A stretch of 64,000 nt of DNA from Corythoichthys intestinalis. Its lineage: Eukaryota > Chordata > Actinopteri > Syngnathiformes > Syngnathidae. Under the pieces are notes generated by a model. That model made no database searches and was not told where the DNA came from. It saw only the letters and a list, made by a program, of their open reading frames with translations. Position 1 is the first letter of the stretch. Each line of letters opens with the position of its first letter. The stretch is taken from the NCBI RefSeq assembly GCF_030265065.1, contig NC_080398.1, positions 26,560,482 to 26,624,481 on the forward strand, given 5' to 3'. The translations under genes were made by a program, and so were the position numbers. This document shows positions 56,094 through 64,000 of the stretch, in pieces.

Positions 56094-59000
56094 TGAATAA
56101 AGCCCATGAGCCATGAATTCTTGGAATATATTGTGAAGTTGTGAAAGCGTGGAAGGAGTGGCGAACCGAAAAAGGAGAATAAGATTAAGAAGAAGAATCA
56201 AGGAAGGAATTTTATCCTTCATAGCTACAATCAATAAGATGGTAGCTGTTCATTAAATGCATAGCTACCATCATAAATATGGAAATATTATATAAAACAA
56301 TTTAAGGGAAGAAAGGCACAGCTATAAATTTAAAAAATGAGAAATACAAAAATAAATGCAAAAATGCATAAATTGAATTACGGTAAACATCAATCAATAT
56401 ATAAAAGTGCTTTGCCCTCGTAGTGATTCATTTCATTGTCAGCGTGAACATGCATATATTCAAATGAGGGGGCGGTCATGTGTATGCCTTGAGTTGAACT
56501 ATTCACCTATCGCTGCACATGCATGTCGATCGACCAATAGGTGAATAGTTCAACACACTTGCGCACCCCCCCCCCCCCTCCATCATTTGAATAAGATTTT
56601 CTTCTGCATGTTCAAGAGTGTTGTTTTTGGAAGCCCTATTAATTTTCATCTTAGTCTTTTGGACGATAATACTTATTAGTCTTAGTCATATTTTAGTAAT
56701 ATCAAAATGTGTTCGTCTTCGTCTAGTTTTTTTGTTAACGAAAACTCGACTAATTTCGTCTAGTTTTAGTCGATGTTAACTAAAAATGTTTTCGTCTGTA
56801 ATTTTTTTTTTTAAAATTACTCCAAAAATAAAATAAATAAGTACGTTTCAAACTATTTTGAAGGAACATTGACAGATAAGAACATATTGTAGCGTCTACA
56901 AGGACAAGGACAACTTGGTGATAATACACACTCAGCAGGAAAACATTACATTATTTTCAATTAATTTTACCCATCTGGCCGCCACAAACTGTATGTTAAC
57001 AAAATTTGTTCGAGAGTTTAAGAGCGTCCGCCATTAGCATTAGTCTAAAGCAGTGGTTCTTAACTTGGGATCGGTGAGTAAGCCTCAGGGGTTCGGTGAA
57101 GGTTAAGAAATGCAACGACCTATTTTGTATGCTGACTAAATCTAGGTAAAGTGGTGTTTTAGATCAGGTTTTGGACTGTTTTGCCCTCAATCTATAGGCT
57201 TTATTCCATTTCTTTCAAATGATAGCCCTCTATATAATAGGAGGCGAAATCGGTTTGCTCAGTGGAAGGTTGACTGGCACTTGGTATGACGAAGTATAAC
57301 AGACCTACAGACAGCGTGAACTGCGTAGATAATTGAACTAAAAAAATAATAATAATTTTATCATTTCACGTCATGAAAATAGCATGTGATGCAAGGATGC
57401 GACAAAAAAAATGAGAATGTAGACATGAAAACAAAAAAAGGAACAATGGGAAATGAAATGAGTTCAATTTCATTTACCAATGTCCAAATCAACAGCAAAA
57501 GGCAAAACTATTTGTAGAAAATTTTAAAGCTGGAAGAAATTTGAACAGGAATTCTCTTAGATGTAAGCTTGCTAGGTTTTGAATTTGTAAAAAATAGCTT
57601 TATGATTAAATTCCGAAGGGTTCAGTGAATGCACCTGTGGGGTTCAGTACCTTTAGCAAGGTTAAGAACCACTGGACTAATGCTAACGCAAATGCTATGC
57701 TAATGCTACGTGTCACATTTAGTGTGTGATGATCACTCAGGACAGACCTGTAAAGGATAAAGCAACTTTGCATATTCTCTCTGGAAAATATAAGAAAACA
57801 AATCTTACCATGTGTGCCAGCGTGGAGAGTGGAGAGGACATTGCATGGTGAGACGGAGTGGGTGGGGAATACACCACGTCATATGAGTGACACAACCAGA
57901 CACTGCTACGATGCAGGCTAACTACACATAAAATGTCACATGTTGTGAACATGTGAAATTAAAATGATTGCACATTTTTGTCTCATCCGAAAAACACTTG
58001 CATTCGTCTAGTTTTTTTTTGTCACCCAAAACATGTTTTTCGCACATTATCGTCTCGTCGTCGTCATGAAAGAAAATTGCGCGTTGACGAAATATTTTCG
58101 TTCAGTCATCGTTGACAAAAACAACACTGAGTTCAAGCTGACAATGAAAAAAAAAAAAAAAAGCAAAGTGCTTTTACAGACTGATTTTGGTTCATATTTA
58201 TATTTTTGTTTTTATTCTAATTTTTCAAATGCAATTTCTTATTTTGTATTTAGTAATTTTTACTTCTATTTAATTTATTGATTTATCTTTTATCTTGGCA
58301 GCTTTGGTCCTTTATATACCTCCTCTATCTCATCTCTGTCTCCGTCGCTCGTAGACGGAGAAGAGGATGTCAGCAGAGGAGCAGGAAGTTGCAGATGTGA
58401 GAGTTGCCCGCTTTCGTTGCTCGTATCTCGATCTCGCGCTCTTCCTTTTGCTCTTTGCAAAAGATTCTCGACTGTGGCGGGGGATGCAGATCCTCCAGAA
58501 GAGTTGTCCTGATAGTGAAATCGTTGTTCCTCATTTAGATTGGAAACACTCCTCTGGGTTTTCAGTCTGGGTTTTTTAGTCTCAGAGTTAAGAACCGTCA
58601 ACTCTGGTTCGGAATAGACCTCAGTGTCTGACGAGGCTCTGGGATCGTTATTCCAAAAGGTCCCCTTGGTGGGCTTCAGGGCGCTCAGTGTAAGCACGAT
58701 GTTAGAGTTCTTGGTATTCAGGCTGCACTCAGAGTCAGAGTTGGACGATGAGGTGTTTGATTGCGACCATCTTGAATTGGGCACCATTTGAACTGAAGGG
58801 CTCTGATGGGCCCTTCTTAAAATTGGAGACTTTGGCAAGACTTTGGTCTCAGGTTGTAACGCTGTGCCTATAAGGTTTGTAGGACTCTGGTTTCTCACCT
58901 TGGGTGGTTGTGTCAGTTCTACTGTTGGGTAGTCGACATCCGGATAGCCACCTGGTACCAGATTATACAGGCTGCTGGTGGTTCCTCGTAATGGATCCTC

Positions 59001-62000
59001 TTTCTTTACAGAAGCACCAGAGTGATCCGTATGGATCAGACCGTTTCCTAAAGACTGACTCAATTCCTCAGCTGGATTGATCCTAAATTCATGGTCTTTG
59101 GTGGCAAATCTCTGACTTGATCCTTCAATGTGATTGTTTTCAGTTGCATTAGGACCATTTGCCAACTGAGTGACTAAGCGTTCAAAGGCGGCATTGTCCA
59201 CCAAAGTCTGTTTTTCAGAGATAAGAGCTTGTTTGATCGGATCCGTGTTACTTGTTCTTTCAGCCTCGGTGGATCTTTTGTTCGCCTCCCTCAAATTTCT
59301 CAGTGTTACCTGGGGAAGTAGATAAGATGGTCAGCAAGTAGTGAATAATTCATCTAAATGAAACAAAGTGACAAGTCTTGAGTTGAGAGCAATGGTTTTT
59401 AAATATTCTTCGGATCTTAAGTTGCACCTCAGTATATGTTGCGCCGGCCAAAAAAATGCACAAAGAGGGGAAAAAATGTTTTTTTCTTTGGCCAGAATGT
59501 TGTCAGAATTCGTGCTGATTGGGTGCGATCCCAATGAGACTTTGTTACCTCTGTATTGGAGTTCCTGAATGATGTGCCCTCAATCAGCTTTTGATTCTTT
59601 ATTGTGTTTGGGAATTTTTACGTTCTAGACATCAAATGTTGAATAATCCACATGCAAAAATACTATACCATGCAGTCAGAGATGGGTAGTAACGCGTTAT
59701 ATGTACTCCGTTATATTTACTTGAGTAACTTTTTGAGAAAAATGTACTTCTAAGAGTAGTTTTACTAAGCCATACTTTTTACTTGAGTAGATTTGTGAAG
59801 AAAAAACACTACTTTCACTCTTCCACTTTGGGCTACACAAGTCGTTACATTTTTCCTCTTTATTCTACATTCTACATTTTAGATTTTTTTTTTTTTTTTT
59901 TGCCAGCGATGCCTAGAGTAGTGCTACTAATCTCACCAGCCTGTTCAATCACTTGGCGTCTTTAAAGCACCGTAAAAAATGAAGTATTTGACATAGAGCG
60001 CTGCCCTCAACATGACTCGAAAGCCTAGATTTAAACCTCTCACCCAGTTTTTATTTAGCACCGATTGATCACAGAAAACCAGAGATATGATCCTTTTCAT
60101 TTCATAATAGTAACTGAAGGAACGGCAAGATTCACTGTTCCAACTAGGAACTATTTTCTCCACTAGAGGGCGGGGCACTCAAGCTCTTTGTACGAATAAT
60201 GCTTGATTTCTGTCTTTCTTTTTTTCTCTCGCTTTGATTTTTTTTGTTTTGTTTTTTGTTAGTATTTCTTTGGTTTAATGTGATTATGTCATGAGTTATT
60301 GTACAGTATCATTATAACAACAGTTCATATAGGTAAGTTTGTGCTGGGAGAAAAAAATACTGTTGTTTAAAAAAAAAAAAAAAAAAAACAGTTACAACAT
60401 TACTCATTATTTGAGTATTCTTTTCTCTGGATACTTTTTTTACTTGTACTTGAGTACATTTTTAGAATGACTACTTTTACTCTTACTTGAGTAATATTTT
60501 GAAGTAACGCTACTCTAACTTGAGTAAAATGTTTGGCTATTCTACCCACCTCTGCATGCAGTTCATGCATTTGCTTGTTCTTAGTACTTGTCCTGAGACC
60601 AATATAACCCCTTGGAATTAATGTGGTAAATTAAGATGAACGGCAACAGATAGTGATGGGGACTATAACTTGTGTTTCACCTATATATTTCTAATGATTA
60701 AGACCAATTGCTTAAAAATTTAAACTTCTTCTTCCCTGGTCAACGTGCATTCCCCCCAGCAAGTTGGACGAAAGACTCACAGAGAGACATGAAGCGATTC
60801 TGATTCTTCTGATTCAGACAGACAGATGCAAATGATTTTTGTACATAACAATAAAATTAAGAACAAGAGGCTAAACAGAAGTTTATTAACGTTATTCAGA
60901 TAAATATAGCCGAAACAATACAAGATAACTTGATTATCAAACGCTCGAGCTCACTCCATACCACTACCATTAACTCATTGCCGGGCATTGACAACAATAG
61001 ACGTCCAACACATTTAAACTGGAAGAACTGGCTTTGAAAAAAGATCATTCGATGCCAGCATCACCCAGTTAAAATGGATTGGCTGTCTAACGTTCTCAAT
61101 GGCTACGTTTACATGGACAAAACTTCTTTATTCTAATCAGCGCGCAGATCAAAATTATGATGGGATGCTCTCTTTTCATGGACATTCAGACATGACACTT
61201 TTGGTCGGAAAAATCTATTTTGACACGCGCAGATTGACCAAATATACTGGAAATAATACTAGAAGAAGTCAGAGAGTCACTTCTGTGTCAAAAATACATT
61301 GCCAATACCAATTCGACTTAAAACATTGGCCTAAATTAGCGATTTTTTAAACGCTTTTCTACTGTCAGATCTTTCAACAATTCTAAGATCTTAGAATATC
61401 TCAAGCAACATATTTGTCTCGGATACTGACCAGTCTTCTGCTCGCTCTGCTTCTACTGGCTTCCAGTTATAACAGAAGCGCATATGCAGTGATAGTGATC
61501 CCTCGTTTTTTCGCAGTTAATGGGGGCCAGAACCCGCCACGATAAGTGAAAAACTGCGAAGTAGCCGCCCCCAAAAAATATTTTTTGTGTGTGTTCAATG
61601 TATTTATTCAAATTTATCATTGGAAAAAAATACATATGCCGTGTTTTTTCACCTTTTCCCCAGAATTAAAAAAAAAAAAGTAAAAAAATTTTTAAAAAGT
61701 ATATTTTTATTTTAATAAATGGTTTTAAAGCACTTCAAATGTAATAATTATGATAAGTTTTAAACATGTTAATGTTCCACGGATTTTTAAACAACAATAA
61801 AGTAGAAAATGCTTGACTTTATTAAATGCTTCATTGAGTGAGTCCACTCAAATCTGCTTAAGCTGCTCACATACAAAAAATGAGTTGCCATGGCAACTGT
61901 TTAACAAGTTAAACGATGATTGACGCATGCGGTGCTTTGAAGTTTCGGCTTTCAAACGTCTCTGGCAAGATCAAACCTTAACATCTGCCAATCATAGTTA

Positions 62001-63293
62001 AGTTTAATAAGCAACTCCAGTGCACTGCCTGACCAAGAAAAGCGGCAGGAGCGAGAGTGAGACTTTACTTTATCGGATCGGGACAGCTCTATAAAATACT
62101 GCATTTATTTATGTATTTTTAAATTGAAAAAAAAATCTGCAATAAACTGTGGTCGCAAAGTTTGAAGTGCGAAGTAGCGAGGGATCACTGTACTCACGTC
62201 ACAGACATGCGCTGTAAAGATGGTTTGATCTGAAATTTTGGAATGTTTCATGCCCTCCAATCTGATTATCAATCGATATACTGTAAATCATCCCTCTCGT
62301 ACGGGATAGAATCTTAATTGAAACGGACTGGATTGAGTTAGAATATTCCGAATGGGGTGTGTACATGAAGCATTTTTATTCCAAACAGGCTTTTATTCTG
62401 AAAAGAAGTGTCATTGTAAACATAGCCAACGTCAGAGAGCTTTCATCTTTATGATCACGCCATCTGTGGTGCAGTGCAGTCCTAAGAGTTCTGAAGCATT
62501 TGTTCGAATACGCGAAACATGAACTTGAGTCTACCTGTGCTTGTTGAATGGTGGACACCCAAGTCGAGCAGCTTTCAGCGGTACTTGCTGTAAATGTGTA
62601 AACATTGACAGGACACAATAGTTCTCCCACCTCCACCAGAAGAAAAGAACCTGTAAGAAAAAAAGTCATGTCTTGTGAATCCACATTTCAAGCAAGTTTA
62701 TATTGCCTTAAAATGGCTTGGACTCACAGTTATCCTTCAGTGCGATACAGTGCATTCTGTCAAGGGCTAAAGGAGGCCGGACCACCTTCAGTCTCTCATC
62801 TTTCTTCTGCACTTTGGTCACGAGCAACACATCGGAGAACAAGAGAATCACCACTTCCAGCTGAGTTAGGTGAAATGACATACTTTACTTCCGTACTGCA
62901 TGAGCACTTTTTATTTTTCGAATGGAAAACGAACAAAACAAGGACGGACCTTGCTGTCTTTTCTACCGCGGATTTTCAGGTTTTCCTCTAGGAGCAGCTT
63001 GCGTACGATGCCACGGCTAACTCCTCTCATTGGACACGTCAGGTCGAACTGGCAGATCTCTCGAACGTACTGTACAGGAAGTGCGTTCACATTCGGATTA
63101 CCCATAACGTTTACAACTACATCTATGCACTTACACCCAGGTTATCAATGTTATTTACCTTGTCAATTTCCTCGTTTATTCCCTCTATCTGGTATCCCTC
63201 CACCCGCTGGGCGGACATAGAGAGCGCCACGTCCTCGTCCTTCCGCCTCAAGTATTCGTTGATACGCTCCAGAAAACTGTTCACGCTTGATAA
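50578..63293 (-). CDS. PLEKHG6: RhoGEF and PH domain protein (PLEKHG5/6 family), 3' half
   Basis: PLEKHG6 (MyoGEF) activates RhoA at the cleavage furrow and cortex. Seven exons on the minus strand are in frame: 63293-63159, 63069-62950, 62860-62728, 62650-62535, 59309-58320, 55603-55539, 50749-50578, giving 576 residues; earlier exons are right of the window. The first encodes the end of the DH domain ([20 protein letters not shown]). The next three form the PH domain: [73 protein letters not shown] and [11 protein letters not shown]. The 330-codon exon is a serine-rich, probably disordered tail with [18 protein letters not shown]. The end reads [11 protein letters not shown]-stop. The acceptor at 55604 is chosen because it alone keeps the frame. 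PLEKHG5 is the close alternative; the TAPBPL-VAMP1-MRPL51 neighbourhood favours PLEKHG6. Its stop lies 254 bp from the LAG3 stop, tail to tail. Confidence 0.78.
50873..52490 (-). mobile_element. Tc1 element (CAGTGGGGCAAAT family), near full length
   Basis: TA-flanked, ends 'cagtggggcaaataagtatt' and 'aaatacttatttgcccctctg'. In the last PLEKHG6 intron, same orientation as the gene. It keeps both normal ends, unlike the copy at 37136. Confidence 0.85.
51164..52138 (-). pseudogene. Tc1 transposase, broken in the catalytic half
   Basis: From 52138 it reads [20 protein letters not shown] (first helix-turn-helix; [20 protein letters not shown]), through [12 protein letters not shown] (first D) to CFSAKGPG, open for 204 codons. 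A frame change near 51520 leads to [32 protein letters not shown] (second D) and [15 protein letters not shown] (E; the usual P is T). A 25-bp tandem duplication at about 51260-51305 ('ctttcaactccctccacaga' twice) then garbles the C-terminus. The enzyme would be about 340 residues if whole. Confidence 0.8.
53010..55089. mobile_element. hAT element (CAGGGGTCGGGAACC ends)
   Basis: Opens 'caggggtcgggaacctttt' and closes 'aggttcccgacccctg'. Flanking 8-mers are CCTTAACC (53002-53009) and CCTTTACC (55090-55097), seven of eight matching. It contains a second hAT (53033-54229). Its own interior has a TATG/CATA microsatellite (54297-54368) and no transposase. Confidence 0.8.
53033..54229 (+). mobile_element. 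Inner hAT element with transposase N-terminal remnant
   Basis: Starts 'cagaacttttcaaatagtgg' and ends 'ataattgagaagcactg', with exact TTTTAGAC on both sides (53025-53032, 54230-54237). At 53487-53620 the frame [20 protein letters not shown] then [10 protein letters not shown] resembles the BED finger of ZBED5-like hAT transposases, continuing after a frame change near 53605 as [15 protein letters not shown]. The catalytic region is missing. Confidence 0.75.
55462..56616. other. PLEKHG6 introns around the 55539-55603 exon
   Basis: Apart from the small exon, this is AT-rich. 'aaattcaatttgg'-type words repeat at 55700-55990. A TA run (56018-56047) and an A-run (56070-56093) follow. Near 56490-56570 the phrase 'cctattggtgaatagttcaa' appears as an inverted pair. 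No other coding signal. Confidence 0.4.
56617..58129. mobile_element. hAT element (AGTGTTGTTTTTG ends) hosting another hAT
   Basis: Ends 'agtgttgtttttgg' and 'gacaaaaacaacactg', flanked by TGTTCAAG (56609-56616) and AGTTCAAG (58130-58137), seven of eight. 'gacgaaaac'-type words recur near both ends. A second hAT lies inside at 57051-57674. In a PLEKHG6 intron. Confidence 0.7.
57051..57674. mobile_element. hAT element of the CAGTGGTTCT family, nested
   Basis: Opens 'cagtggttcttaacttggga' and closes 'caaggttaagaaccactg'. Flanking 8-mers GTCTAAAG and GACTAATG match at six of eight. The body shares 'ttggactgttttgccctcaa'-like blocks with 1728-2197 in reverse. Confidence 0.7.
59677..60554. mobile_element. 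Non-autonomous hAT element with exact 8-bp duplication
   Basis: Opens 'cagagatgggtagtaacgcg' and closes 'ggctattctacccacctctg'. CATGCAGT is repeated exactly at 59669-59676 and 60555-60562. 'cttgagtaa'-type words recur near both ends. In the PLEKHG6 intron between 59309 and 62535. Confidence 0.85.
60563..61486. other. PLEKHG6 intron, TTAA-repeat copy and unassigned sequence
   Basis: At 60965-61100 is a copy of the short TTAA repeat ('ttaactcattgccgggcatt', 'atggattggctgtctaacg'). The segment 61100-61450 looks like part of a larger worn repeat whose other end may be near 62230-62420. No coding signal. Confidence 0.4.
61487..62190. mobile_element. Tc1/mariner MITE (CAGTGATCCCTCG ends), fuller copy
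   Basis: Left end around 'cagtgatagtgatccctcg' (the true start may be 61493), right end 'agtagcgagggatcactg' followed by TA (62191-62192). About 700 bp, non-coding. Other copies: 13688-14815 and part at about 52560-52715. Confidence 0.75.
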
Positions 63294-63469
63294 CTAAGAG
63301 AGGAGAACAGATTTTTCCAGGGTTGACAGTAGCTAGAATTTCTTGCCGGAACTCCCTGACATAAAGGTTGGCCGGAGTCCTTTTTTTGGGGGGGGGTTAC
63401 ATCTCCTAAAACCACCGAAATGCTGTTATAAATTTAACACAATAAAGCAGATAATATTTCACACAAACA

Positions 63470-63815
63470 GTGGTTAACACGCCCGCCTCACAGTTCTGAG
63501 ATCAAGGGTTCAATCCAGAGCTCCGGCCTTCCTGTGTGTAGTTTGCATGTTCTCCCAGTGCCTGCGTTGGTTCACTCCAGGTACACCGGTTCCCAGCAAA
63601 TCCCAAAAACATGCACGGTAGGCTGATCGAACACTCTAAATTGTCCCTCGGTAGGAGTCTGTGCGCGAATGGTTGTTCATCTGCGTGTGCCCTGCCATTG
63701 GTTGGCAACCCATTCAGGGTGTACACAGCATACTGGCCATAGTTAGCTGGGATTGACTCCAGAGCCCCCATGACCCTCGTGAAGATAAGCGGTTCGGAAA
63801 ATGAATGATTGAATG
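63470..63815 (+). mobile_element. tRNA-derived SINE-like repeat
   Basis: The head has RNA polymerase III boxes: a box A-like 'tggttaacacg' at 63472-63482 and a box B-like 'ggttcaatcc' at 63508-63517. The body ('gtttgcatgttctcccagtg', 'ctaaattgtccctcggtagg') is a widespread fish repeat. It ends 'agataagcggttcggaaaat' with a short GAAT/TGAA tail. The body has drifted, so it is unlikely to be active. Confidence 0.7.
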
Positions 63816-63883
63816 AAAGGCTTCACACATGCATAAATGACAATCTGATTTCCATTCAAAATTGTATTTTTTTCACTGATTTA

Positions 63884-64000
63884 CAGTGGGACAAATAAGT
63901 ATTGGGGTCAACCACTAATTGTGCAAGTTCTCCCACTTGAAAATATTAGAGAGGCCTGTAATTGTCAACATGGGAAAACCTCAACCATGAGAGACAGAAT
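63884..64000. mobile_element. Tc1 element (CAGTGGGGCAAAT family), left end cut by window
   Basis: 'cagtgggacaaataagtatt' after TA, then the same inverted-end sequence as 37136 and 50873 ('gagaggcctgtaattgtcaa'). It runs off the window at 64000. Confidence 0.8.

Overview
This is a vertebrate, almost certainly teleost, genomic window: short split genes with GT-AG introns sit in a sea of Tc1, hAT and TTAA-type DNA transposons of the kinds typical of ray-finned fish, with one fish-type tRNA-derived SINE and one copia fossil. A short TTAA-flanked repeat carrying 'aatagacgtcc' and 'aatggattgg' motifs recurs many times and reminds me of syngnathid (pipefish or seahorse) genomes, but I cannot fix the species.

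Five host genes are readable exon by exon. From left to right: the 3' end of TAPBPL (tapasin-related, + strand, two exons, 1058-2684); VAMP1 (synaptobrevin 1, - strand, five exons, 23915-13426, start codon split between exons 1 and 2); MRPL51 (mitochondrial ribosomal protein L51, - strand, three exons, 33233-29257); a LAG3-like immune receptor (+ strand, seven exons, 44256-50323); and the 3' half of PLEKHG6 (RhoGEF/PH protein, - strand, 63293-50578, 5' end outside the window). TAPBPL, VAMP1, MRPL51, LAG3 and PLEKHG6 all map to human 12p13.31, so the window is a conserved block, although genes lying between them in human (for example NCAPD2, CD27, LTBR, GAPDH) are not seen here.

The most interesting object is a mobile element at 3497-9730. 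It is bounded by TTAA at both ends and has matching inverted ends. It carries two tail-to-tail genes, both of which read open across all their predicted exons: a 757-residue THAP-domain DDE transposase (nine exons, + strand) and a 207-residue protein (three exons, - strand) that matches the cysteine-rich C-terminal 'ballast' domain of the P2X7 receptor with no channel part. A decayed relative with the same right-hand end lies in LAG3 intron 2 (44663-46975). Two other transposon loci carry the first exon of a different partner gene (YqaJ-recombinase-associated type): 33931-34976, which keeps only the first exon of each of two inward-facing genes, and 255-760.

The rest is layered transposon history: four pieces of one Tc1 family (one rebuilt with about 350-bp inverted arms), hAT elements with exact 8-bp target duplications, a three-level nest in a PLEKHG6 intron, two 57-bp palindromes that are reverse complements of each other, a 3.8-kb mixed inverted/direct repeat block at 39.9-43.6 kb, and a degenerate telomere-like array split by a Tc1. 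All family names and exon models come from reading the sequence and remembered protein families; no search was run.
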